Source: Candidatus Auribacterota bacterium
GTDB taxonomy: Bacteria; Auribacterota; Tritonobacteria; UBA1439
Assembly (NCBI GenBank): GCA_026391995.1
Contig: JAPLCY010000298.1
Coordinates: forward strand, 1 to 11,985
Length of the DNA stretch: 11,985 nucleotides
Direction: 5' to 3'
Shown in pieces: positions 1-5,845 of the stretch; position 1 is the first letter of the stretch; every line of letters starts with the position of its first letter. Made by a program: the position numbers and the translations under genes. A model generated the notes under the pieces. It was not told where the DNA came from. It made no database searches and saw only the letters and a program-made list of their open reading frames with translations.

Positions 1-115
1 CAAAAAAGGTATAAAGTGTAAGGTGTAAAGTGAGAAGAGTAACGTGATACACGGCAAGTGGTAGGCGTAACCGCCGCGATGTCGCGGTTTCAAAACGACA
101 ACCGAAGGTGACGTT
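1..115. other. Leader region with short direct repeat and small palindrome
   Basis: This stretch has no gene. A short A/G-rich direct repeat is visible: TAAAGTG at 12-18 and again at 26-32, a 14-base period. A perfect 6-base palindrome, CCGCGA at 74-79 facing TCGCGG at 82-87, sits about 30 bases before the small gene at 116. It could be a leader hairpin, but the loop is only two bases unless the stem frays. I see no convincing -35/-10 pair. The first bases may belong to a repeat cut by the window edge. Confidence 0.4.
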
Positions 116-319
116 ATGCAGGTGGTACGCAGGTTCCATAAGAAGGTCTGCTCGTTCAAGAAGCAGGAAGTGAAGGTGAATTACGAAGGGGTGCGGGAGC
201 GCGGCAACCCCAACGTAAACTGGCAGCCGATAGAATGCCTGAATATGACCGAGGAGTGCGTGGGGGCCCAATGCCGTTTCACCAAACGCCCCGGCGCGAG
301 TAAAAGTTATACTAACTAA
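116..319 (+). CDS. Small four-cysteine protein, possibly metal-binding, unknown function
   Basis: A 67-residue protein I cannot assign to a named family. The ATG at 116 has a good ribosome binding site, AAGGTG at 105-110 with a five-base spacer. The protein is basic and has four cysteines, C12, C41, C48 and C53, spaced C-X28-C-X6-C-X4-C. The last three are clustered in a polar C-terminal half (ECLNMTEECVGAQCRF). There is no signal peptide or membrane segment, so it should be cytoplasmic. Four cysteines in a basic mini-protein suggest a zinc-binding fold, but this is inference; no family motif is recognised. It stands alone, followed by palindromic repeats and a probable terminator at 435-486, which fits a short single-gene transcript. 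Coding status rests on the ribosome site, the ordered cysteines and the protein-like composition. Confidence 0.6.
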   Translation: MQVVRRFHKKVCSFKKQEVKVNYEGVRERGNPNVNWQPIECLNMTEECVGAQCRFTKRPGASKSYTN

Positions 320-321
320 AC

Positions 322-403
322 CTGTATTGTCCGGCCGCACTGTAACGCCGCACCTGTACCCGCACACTGAAGTGTGCGCTGCGATGTGCTGTATTGTCCG
401 GCC
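322..403 (+). repeat. Two direct copies of CTGTATTGTCCGGCC
   Basis: The 15-mer CTGTATTGTCCGGCC occurs at 322-336 and 389-403, exactly 67 bases apart. Each copy is followed within about 60 bases by a palindrome (361-378 after the first, 443-471 after the second). Each palindrome is preceded by a near-identical CGCCGCAC string, at 346-353 and 447-454. The arrangement looks like two diverged copies of one palindromic repeat unit lying side by side. Confidence 0.7.
361..378. repeat. Palindrome, 8-base arms (REP-like)
   Basis: CGCACACT at 361-368 is perfectly complementary to AGTGTGCG at 371-378, with GA between. It is not followed by a T-run, so it is a repeat palindrome rather than a terminator. 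It belongs to the duplicated unit described at 322-403. Confidence 0.65.
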
Positions 404-434
404 ACATATTTTGGCGCCGCGCATTATAACGCAG

Positions 435-486
435 CACACGTCGTAGCGCCGCACCCTAAAGGGTGCGCTACAGTGTGTGGTTTTTT
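435..486 (+). terminator. Probable intrinsic terminator made from a palindromic repeat
   Basis: A long hairpin is followed by a T-run. CACAC (435-439) pairs with GTGTG (473-477). Inside it, GTAGCG (443-448) pairs with CGCTAC (466-471). Innermost, CACCCT (452-457) pairs with AGGGTG (460-465), leaving a two-base AA loop that would open slightly in practice. CCG at 449-451 is a bulge. Three bases after the outer stem comes TTTTTT at 481-486. This would end transcription of the small gene at 116-319 and insulate the protease gene downstream. Confidence 0.55.
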
Positions 487-502
487 AAAAATCCCTGCCG
501 CC

Positions 503-516
503 GGGTGCCTGCACCC
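503..516. repeat. Short GGGTGC/GCACCC palindrome in the pre-protease gap
   Basis: GGGTGC at 503-508 faces GCACCC at 511-516 with CT between. The arm sequence echoes the CACCC/GGGTG arms of the larger hairpin at 443-471, so it may be a remnant of the same repeat family. Apart from this, 487-604 shows nothing recognisable. Confidence 0.4.
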
Positions 517-604
517 TTCGATTCTGCGTCTCTCCCCTCTCGGGCTCGCCGCTCTTCGACGACATTCCCGTCAAGAACTGGGGATAGTCCTGTCAATGTA
601 ACGG

Positions 605-633
605 GTGACAGATGGCCGCGCACATGCTATACT
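605..633 (+). promoter_or_regulatory. Sigma-70-like promoter of the S8 protease gene
   Basis: GTGACA at 605-610 (five of six bases match TTGACA) and TATACT at 628-633 (five of six match TATAAT) are separated by exactly 17 bases. The predicted transcription start is about 639-641, on top of the ATG at 639. This would make the protease mRNA leaderless or nearly so, and it rules out the upstream in-frame ATGs at 612 and 624 as starts for this transcript. Confidence 0.6.
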
Positions 634-638
634 GGATC

Positions 639-2630
639 ATGAAACGGTTTACACGAGGTTCCTCGCGCACCGCTGTCGCGATATTTTTCATCAGTGTCGC
701 ATGTTTGCTTCCCGGGGCCGTTCATGCCGCTCAGGAGTATTACCATTCAGGCGGAAATAGAATAATGCTTCAGCGCCTCCCGGATGTATGGGCGGCGGGA
801 ATACCGCAAGGCGCCCGGGTTGACACACCCGCCGGCGCCGAGGCGTGGGGGCGCCATCGGGTGGTGCTCATCAGGGGGTCCCAGGGGCTGGAGTCCGCGC
901 GCGCCGCGCTCCGCGTCCGGGGCGGCCTTTCATTTCTCAACCCGGTTTTTCGCTACGGCGCGGGTGAACCGCTGGTTATCACAGACGAGTTCATCGCCTG
1001 TTTCCCTCAGCATATGCCGGAGGCTGGGATCAGGCGCGTCGCGGCGATGCATGGGGCAGATCTGTTGCGGCGACTGCCGATGAAGCCGAATACCTACGTG
1101 TTAAGGGCGGGCCGGGAGCCGCTCGCGGCACTCACGCTCTCGAACAAGTATGTGGAGGAGGGGATAGCCCTCTTCGCGCACCCGAACTTTGTCTCGAAAA
1201 AAAGCACACGCTTTGTCCCGAATGACCCGTATTTCCCGAACCAGTGGCACCTGTGCAGCATCGGGCAGGGACGGGCGCTGCCGGGACAGGATGTGGACGC
1301 CTGCGCGGCGTGGGATATCACGCGGGGCGACCCGAATGTGATTATCGCCGTCATCGATGACGGCTTCGATCTCACGCACGAGGACCTGTCCCCCCTGACC
1401 TTTGTGCCGGGGTGGGACTTCTGGGATAACGACAGCGACCCGAGCGCGGTTATCGACAACGATGATTTTCACGGCACGGCCGTCGCCGGAGTCGCCGCAG
1501 CCAACGGCAATAACGGCACCGGCCTGACCGGGATCGCGCCCGGGTGCAGGGTCATGCCGATACGGCTTGTCGCCGGGGAGACAAGCGACGAACAGGATGC
1601 GAGCGCGATACAGTGGGCCGCCGAGCACGGCGCCTGGATCATATCGAACTCCTGGGGCCCCCCCGACGGCAATCCGCTTTTCACCGGCGACGAGGTGGTA
1701 TATCCGCTGCCCGATATTGTCCGTGCGGCGATCGACTACGCCGCCGATCAGGGGCGCGGGGGAAAGGGGTGCTGCATATTTTGGGCGGCGGGCAACGGCA
1801 ATGAACCGGTCGATTATGACGGCTATGCCTCGTACGAGAAGGTCGTCGCGGTGGGTGCGTGCAATGATCAGGGAATACGGTCATACTACAGCGACTACGG
1901 CCCCGGGCTCGACCTTTGCGCCCCCTCCGACGGCGGCAAGAGCACCGGGATCTGGACAACCGATCTAATGGGGGTGAAGGGGTACAACCCCGGCAATCCT
2001 GTGCATGGCGACGCCGCGGGGAACTACGCCAATGACTTCGGCGGGACCTCCTCAGCCGCGCCGCTCGCCGCCGGCATCGCCGCCCTCATCCTTTCGCGAG
2101 AGCCCGACCTTACCCGGTCTGAGGTGACTGAACGGTTGATGGCGACCGCGGACCGTATCGACCCGACCGGCGGCAATTACGACCTCTCCGGCCACAGCAT
2201 GTGGTATGGTCGCGGAAGGGTCGACGCGTATTCCGCACTCACCGGAAGCACCCGGCAGTTGCAGCTCACCCTCTCGGCCAGCCCTTCCTGCGTGCGGCAG
2301 GGGGGGGGGATTTCGATCGGGTTCTCCATGCGACGGGGGCGGGTGCCCCTTGCGAACATGGGCGACGCATACCTGGCGCTCAAGACCCCCGCCGGCCGGT
2401 TTCTCTTCTTCCAGCCCGATTACCGGTTGACCCCCCGTGTGATTCCGTTTCTCCCGAAGGTGATTGCCTCGGACGGCAGCGGGGCGCTGGCCCTGTTTCC
2501 CTCCATCGGTTCCGCCGCGGCGGGGCGATACACCCTCTACGGGGTCATCGTCGCGAAAGGGACCGACCCCCGTCTTCCCTCGAGCTGGCTGCACACGCCG
2601 GCCTCGGCTGAGGTTGATGTGGCGCCTTGA
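639..2630 (+). CDS. Secreted subtilisin-family (S8) serine protease
   Basis: A 663-residue exported serine endopeptidase. From the ATG at 639, residues 1-31 form a Sec signal peptide (basic start, hydrophobic core, cleavage near AVHA). An ATG at 612 would add nine residues and lies inside the promoter, so 639 is preferred. Residues ~32-195 resemble an S8 inhibitor propeptide. The catalytic domain spans about 205-530. Aspartate D240 lies in VIDDG, histidine H278 in FHGTAVAG, the oxyanion asparagine in AAGNGN, and nucleophile S471 in GGTSSAAP; all key residues are present. The last ~125 residues form a beta-rich tail of the type found on bacterial exoproteins (DAYLALKTPAG, then a GRYTLYGV stretch). 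It acts outside the cytoplasm after removal of the propeptide; its substrate is unknown. It has its own promoter and is followed by a repeat element, so it is probably monocistronic. Confidence 0.93.
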   Translation: MKRFTRGSSRTAVAIFFISVACLLPGAVHAAQEYYHSGGNRIMLQRLPDVWAAGIPQGARVDTPAGAEAWGRHRVVLIRGSQGLESARAALRVRGGLSFLNPVFRYGAGEPLVITDEFIACFPQHMPEAGIRRVAAMHGADLLRRLPMKPNTYVLRAGREPLAALTLSNKYVEEGIALFAHPNFVSKKSTRFVPNDPYFPNQWHLCSIGQGRALPGQDVDACAAWDITRGDPNVIIAVIDDGFDLTHEDLSPLTFVPGWDFWDNDSDPSAVIDNDDFHGTAVAGVAAANGNNGTGLTGIAPGCRVMPIRLVAGETSDEQDASAIQWAAEHGAWIISNSWGPPDGNPLFTGDEVVYPLPDIVRAAIDYAADQGRGGKGCCIFWAAGNGNEPVDYDGYASYEKVVAVGACNDQGIRSYYSDYGPGLDLCAPSDGGKSTGIWTTDLMGVKGYNPGNPVHGDAAGNYANDFGGTSSAAPLAAGIAALILSREPDLTRSEVTERLMATADRIDPTGGNYDLSGHSMWYGRGRVDAYSALTGSTRQLQLTLSASPSCVRQGGGISIGFSMRRGRVPLANMGDAYLALKTPAGRFLFFQPDYRLTPRVIPFLPKVIASDGSGALALFPSIGSAAAGRYTLYGVIVAKGTDPRLPSSWLHTPASAEVDVAP

Positions 2631-2656
2631 GGCCGGCTCCCGACCAGGTTCCACGT

Positions 2657-2737
2657 TTTAACCGCGGATTACGCGGATAAGACGGATTTTTCGTGTGCAG
2701 CTTTTTAACCTGATCTATCCGTCCCATCCGCGGTTGG
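2657..2737. repeat. Inverted-repeat element, copy 1
   Basis: AACCGCGGAT at 2660-2669 is perfectly complementary to ATCCGCGGTT at 2726-2735. A second, inner pair is GACGGAT (2681-2687) with ATCCGTC (2717-2723). The right arm TCCGTCC.ATCCGCGGTT and the left arm ACCGC.GATTACGC.GAT recur at 7157-7209, so this is a dispersed element. It lies between the protease stop and the next promoter. There is no clean T-run after the stem on either strand, though it may still slow transcription. It has no coding content. Confidence 0.8.
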
Positions 2738-2772
2738 CACTTTAAACCACTGAGGACTGCTCTCCTGACCGG

Positions 2773-2801
2773 TTTACAATTGCTCCCGATCAGTATACAA
2801 T
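2773..2801 (+). promoter_or_regulatory. Strong sigma-70-like promoter for the lipoprotein-purH-tsaC-rpiB-glyA run
   Basis: TTTACA at 2773-2778 (five of six) and TACAAT at 2796-2801 (five of six) have an ideal 17-base spacer. Transcription should start near 2808, giving a leader of about 40 bases before the ATG at 2848. The in-frame ATG at 2800 is part of the -10 box and cannot be the start for this transcript. No other good promoter is evident before glyA, so it probably drives the whole five-gene run. Confidence 0.65.
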
Positions 2802-2847
2802 GTATGCAAACATGGTGAGTTGCCGCGGCATGAGGAGAAAGGGTGGA

Positions 2848-3027
2848 ATGAACAGATATGTGGCCATGATACTGTTGCTCGGAGCGTTGCTGCTATGCGG
2901 ATGCCGGGTGGGGGAGCTCGGAAAATCGGTTATGCGGAACCAGAAGAATACCGCGAAGGGCGTGCTCTATACTGACAGCCTTTTCACCGATGATGGAAAG
3001 AGCCGCCTTGTCCCACCAAAGGAGTGA
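2848..3027 (+). CDS. Small predicted lipoprotein (59 aa)
   Basis: A 59-residue protein with a lipoprotein signal: Asn/Arg start, a hydrophobic run (MILLLGALLL) and a lipobox ending L-C-G-C, so Cys19 (less likely Cys17) would be the lipidated residue. The mature part is only about 40 polar residues with no recognised domain. The start at 2848 is preferred over the ATG at 2800 because AGGAG (2833-2837) lies ten bases upstream and because 2800 is inside the promoter. The stop overlaps the GTG at 3024 (an alternative purH start) and is only 14 bases before the preferred purH ATG, so it heads the operon. Its role is unknown. Small first-gene lipoproteins may be envelope proteins that merely share the promoter; nothing links it to purines. 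Confidence 0.65.
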   Translation: MNRYVAMILLLGALLLCGCRVGELGKSVMRNQKNTAKGVLYTDSLFTDDGKSRLVPPKE

Positions 3028-3041
3028 AAGGATTTTCTCCG

Positions 3042-4604
3042 ATGCGTCCCGCCCGCTGCGCCCTCATCAGTGTCCATGATAAACGCGGCACCGTGGAATT
3101 TGCCCGCGGCCTCTCCGCCCTCGGGGTGAAGATAGTATCCACCGGGGGAACCGCCCGGCACCTTTCGGCGGCCGGCATCCAGGTGGTGGAGGTCGCTGCC
3201 CTCACCGGATTCCCCGAAACGCTCGAGGGCAGGGTCAAGACGTTGCACCCGCGGATCCATGCCGGCATCCTCGCCTCGCGCGAGAGCGAGGCACACCGCC
3301 TCCAGATGCAGCGCATGGGATGGGACTATATCGACATCGTGGCGGTGAATCTGCCGTCCCCCGATATGAAGGGGGATGACCCCGACCAGTTCCTCAAGGG
3401 AATGGATATCGGCGGCCCGGCGCTCCTCCGCTCCGCCGCCAAAAATTGCCGCGATGTCATCGCGATCTCCAACCCCGCACGCTACAGCCTTGTGCTGGGG
3501 GAGCTGCAGGCCGGCGGCAACACCGTTTCCGATGGATTGCGGCTGCGCCTTGCGCGGGAGGCCATAGAGGCGACCGCGGCGTATGACGCCGTATGCCACC
3601 GCCGGCTCACCGGATTTGTCGCCCCCGCCGCGAGCGGACTCCCTCCTGAACTGGAGCTGCACCTCGACAAGATCGACGATCTGCGCTACGGGGAGAACCC
3701 CCATCAGCGGGCGGCGATCTACCGCAGGCTCGAGTGCGGCGAGCCGTCCGTGGTGGGAGGTGCGCTGCTGCACGGCAAGCCGCTCTCGTACAATAACTAT
3801 GTTGATCTCGACGCGGCTCTCGAGATCGTGAAGGAGTTCCGCACCCCCGCGTGTGCGATCATCAAGCACTCCAATCCGTGCGGCGTGGCGCGGGGCGCCG
3901 GCGCGGGCGCCGCCTTTACGAGAGCGCTGGAGACGGACCCGGAATCGGCGTTCGGTGGGATTGTGGGTTTCAACTGCCCGGTGGGCGAGGACGCCGCCGT
4001 GGCGCTGGCCTCGACATTCTTCGAGTGCGTCATCGCGCCCTCCTTTGACGAAGGGGCGCTGAGCGTCCTCGGCGAAAAGAAGAATCTGCGCATCGTCGAA
4101 CTGCCCGCCTTCACGGAATGGTTGAGCTGCGGCGCCGAACGCGAGCGCGGGCACGAGCTCCGTTCAATTGTCGGCGGCGTGTTGCTCCAGGAGCGCGACC
4201 TCGGCTCGATCGGCCTCGGGGATCTCAAGCACGTGACCAGGGCGACGCCCGTGGCGGCTGACGCAGGGGCCATTTTTTTCGCCTGGACGGTGGTGAGGCA
4301 CGTCAGGTCCAACGCGGTGGTGATCGCCGACGCGGAGGGGACGGTGGGGATCGGGGCCGGCCAGATGAGCCGCGTCGACGCGGCCAGGATCGCCGTGGCG
4401 AAGGTGAGAAAGCCGCTCAAGGGGTGCGTCGCCGTGTCGGACGGCTTCTTCCCGTTCAGGGACGCGGTGGATGAGCTTGCCCGTGCGGGGGTGAGGCTCA
4501 TTGTCCAGCCCGGGGGGTCGAAAATGGACGAGGCGATCATCGCCGCCTGCGACGAGCTCGGGGTGGCGATGGTCTTCACCGGGATGCGGTGTTTCAAACA
4601 CTAG
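3042..4604 (+). CDS. purH: Bifunctional PurH: AICAR formyltransferase / IMP cyclohydrolase
   Basis: PurH carries out the last two steps of de novo purine synthesis: it formylates AICAR with 10-formyl-THF and cyclises FAICAR to IMP, in the cytoplasm. From the ATG at 3042 the protein has 520 residues, normal for the family. AAAGGA at 3027-3032 with a nine-base spacer supports this start; a GTG at 3024 overlapping the previous stop would add six residues. The N-terminal cyclohydrolase domain shows STGGTARHL (33-41), GRVKTLHP with K66, DIGG with D122 and AAKN with K134. The formyltransferase domain shows YGENPHQ (216-222), the catalytic K275-H276 in KHSNPCG, SAFGGIVGFN, GQMSRVD and a C-terminal MVFTGMRCFKH. 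Oddly, the conserved NLYPF is replaced by NLPSP (103-107) and the following loop is about four residues shorter, so the active-site tyrosine is missing. The formyltransferase half looks intact. Confidence 0.95.
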   Translation: MRPARCALISVHDKRGTVEFARGLSALGVKIVSTGGTARHLSAAGIQVVEVAALTGFPETLEGRVKTLHPRIHAGILASRESEAHRLQMQRMGWDYIDIVAVNLPSPDMKGDDPDQFLKGMDIGGPALLRSAAKNCRDVIAISNPARYSLVLGELQAGGNTVSDGLRLRLAREAIEATAAYDAVCHRRLTGFVAPAASGLPPELELHLDKIDDLRYGENPHQRAAIYRRLECGEPSVVGGALLHGKPLSYNNYVDLDAALEIVKEFRTPACAIIKHSNPCGVARGAGAGAAFTRALETDPESAFGGIVGFNCPVGEDAAVALASTFFECVIAPSFDEGALSVLGEKKNLRIVELPAFTEWLSCGAERERGHELRSIVGGVLLQERDLGSIGLGDLKHVTRATPVAADAGAIFFAWTVVRHVRSNAVVIADAEGTVGIGAGQMSRVDAARIAVAKVRKPLKGCVAVSDGFFPFRDAVDELARAGVRLIVQPGGSKMDEAIIAACDELGVAMVFTGMRCFKH

Positions 4605-4617
4605 ACGCCGGTGGACC

Positions 4618-5271
4618 ATGGTTTTTACCACGATACTGGAACTCACGGGCGGCGTCGATGATATGGAGCGCATCCGGCAGGCGGCACAGGCGTTGCGTGA
4701 GGGGAAGGTGGTTGTGTTCCCTACCGAGACCGTCTACGGCGTGGGATGCGACGCATCGAATGCGGACGCGGTGCGCAGGATTTATGAGATCAAGGGACGG
4801 CCCTCGCACAAGCCCCTCGCGCACTACCTCGCGGAGAGGGAAGAGCTGCGGCGGTACGTCCGGGAGATACCGCCGGCGGCAGAGCGCCTGATCGGGCGCT
4901 TCTGGCCGGGGCCCCTGACGCTTCTCCTGAGGGGACGGGAGGAGGGATCGTTGCTCGGCTTCCGGATGCCGGATGACGTGGTTGCCCTCGCCCTGATACG
5001 CGCCGCGGGCGTTCCGTGCGGCGGGACGAGCGCGAACCTGAGCGGGGAGCCAAACCCCGTGAGCGGCGGGGATGCCGTGGCCGCGATGAGGGGGCGTGCC
5101 GACATCGTGCTGGCGGGGGGTCGTACCCGTTACGGCAGGGAGTCGACCGTGGTGGATGCGAGCGGGGATACGCCAATGGTCGTCCGCGAGGGCGTCATCA
5201 CCACGGCGGAAATTCTGAACACGGCGAGCGGTCACCGGGCCGGGCCCCGGACACGCAAAGGGAAAAGTTAA
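4618..5271 (+). CDS. tsaC: L-threonylcarbamoyladenylate synthase (TsaC/Sua5/YrdC family)
   Basis: This enzyme makes threonylcarbamoyl-AMP from threonine, bicarbonate and ATP, the first step of t6A37 modification of ANN-decoding tRNAs; TsaD, TsaB and TsaE (not in the window) finish it. The 217-residue product is the single-domain YrdC form without the Sua5 C-terminal domain. Family motifs in order are FPTETVYG (34-41), KGRP..KPL (59-67), PGPLT (97-101), FRMPDD (115-120), TSANLSG (137-143), ESTVVD (175-180) and REG (190-192). The ATG at 4618 is 14 bases after purH. A GGTGGA at 4610-4615 is too close to be ideal, so translation may depend partly on coupling. The stop overlaps the rpiB start by one base (TAATG). 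The basic tail after residue 200 is not conserved in the family. The name sua5 would serve equally well. Confidence 0.93.
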   Translation: MVFTTILELTGGVDDMERIRQAAQALREGKVVVFPTETVYGVGCDASNADAVRRIYEIKGRPSHKPLAHYLAEREELRRYVREIPPAAERLIGRFWPGPLTLLLRGREEGSLLGFRMPDDVVALALIRAAGVPCGGTSANLSGEPNPVSGGDAVAAMRGRADIVLAGGRTRYGRESTVVDASGDTPMVVREGVITTAEILNTASGHRAGPRTRKGKS

Positions 5272-5771
5272 TGAAAATCGCGATCGCGAGTGATCATGGC
5301 GGGTATGAACTGAAAGAGTCGATCACGCGGCATTTGAAGTTATCCGGTCACGAGGTCGCCGACTTTGGCACCTCCGGCACGCGTTCCGTCGATTATCCCT
5401 ACTATGGCGCGCAGGCGGCTCGCGCGGTCGCCCGGGGTGAGTGTGAGCGCGGGATCGTCATCTGCAAGAGCGGGATAGGAATGAGTATCGTGGCCAACAA
5501 GATCAGGGGTGTGCGCGCGGCCCTCTGCCTCGATGAGGAGATGGCGGCGTTGAGCAGGCGGCACAACGACGCCAATGTCCTTGTCCTCGCGGGGAGCCGT
5601 ACTTCTCCCCAACAGGGGGAGGGGATCGTGGATCTATGGCTCGTCACGCCGTGTGAGGGAGGGCGGCACGGGAGGAGAGTGGCGATGATAGAAGATATAG
5701 AGAAATCCCAAATCCCCAATCCCAAATCCCGCACACGGGAGAACAAAAGGAAAAACTCAAATGGCAGATGA
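5271..5771 (+). CDS. rpiB: Ribose-5-phosphate isomerase B with a repeat-derived C-terminal extension
   Basis: RpiB interconverts ribulose-5-phosphate and ribose-5-phosphate in the non-oxidative pentose phosphate pathway, feeding PRPP for purine synthesis. Of 166 residues, 1-145 align with the family: SDHGGYELK (7-15), a DYP motif at 41-43, [11 protein letters not shown] with the catalytic cysteine C65, [20 protein letters not shown] (96-104) and EGGRHGRRV (129-137). The usual C-G-T/S-G loop reads C-K-S-G here, as I recall from some other phyla. The start is the ATG at 5271, overlapping the tsaC stop by one base, with AAGGGAAAA upstream. Family members usually end near residue 145-150. Here about 20 extra polar residues begin where AAATCCC repeats (5703-5731) are translated as QIPNPKS, so the stop appears to have been displaced by the repeat. 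Its C-terminal end overlaps the region just before glyA. Confidence 0.93.
   Translation: MKIAIASDHGGYELKESITRHLKLSGHEVADFGTSGTRSVDYPYYGAQAARAVARGECERGIVICKSGIGMSIVANKIRGVRAALCLDEEMAALSRRHNDANVLVLAGSRTSPQQGEGIVDLWLVTPCEGGRHGRRVAMIEDIEKSQIPNPKSRTRENKRKNSNGR
5703..5731. repeat. AAATCCC tandem repeat, site 1 (inside rpiB 3' end)
   Basis: The segment holds AAATCCC, AAATCCCC, AATCCC and AAATCCC back to back, a 7-8 base period. It is coding, giving the SQIPNPKS part of the RpiB tail. The same motif recurs at 7092-7103 and 7295-7308. Confidence 0.8.
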
Positions 5772-5845
5772 ATTCACGAGCAGCGGTGACGGGAATTCCG
5801 CTATCAGGATTATGTCATTTGTCATTCTTTCCCGAGGAGGCAGCG

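Noticed and set aside
322..403. Possible CRISPR-like repeat pair.
   Set aside because: There are only two 15-base copies, the intervening unit is itself palindromic, and no cas gene is nearby. REP-like repeats fit better.
374..601. A 75-residue open frame on the + strand.
   Set aside because: It runs through palindromes and the terminator hairpin and has no ribosome site. Its protein is composed of translated repeats.
2802..2847. A purine-sensing riboswitch in the leader before purH.
   Set aside because: The leader from the predicted start to the lipoprotein ATG is only about 40 bases, too short for a known purine aptamer, and shows no such structure.
2967..4154. A 395-residue open frame on the - strand.
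   Set aside because: It lies wholly opposite the lipoprotein and purH, both well supported. It is a typical high-GC antisense shadow.
5768..5845. The upstream ATG at 5768 as the start of glyA.
   Set aside because: It would overlap the rpiB stop and add 26 residues with no family similarity. The GTG at 5846 has an excellent ribosome site and matches the family N-terminus.
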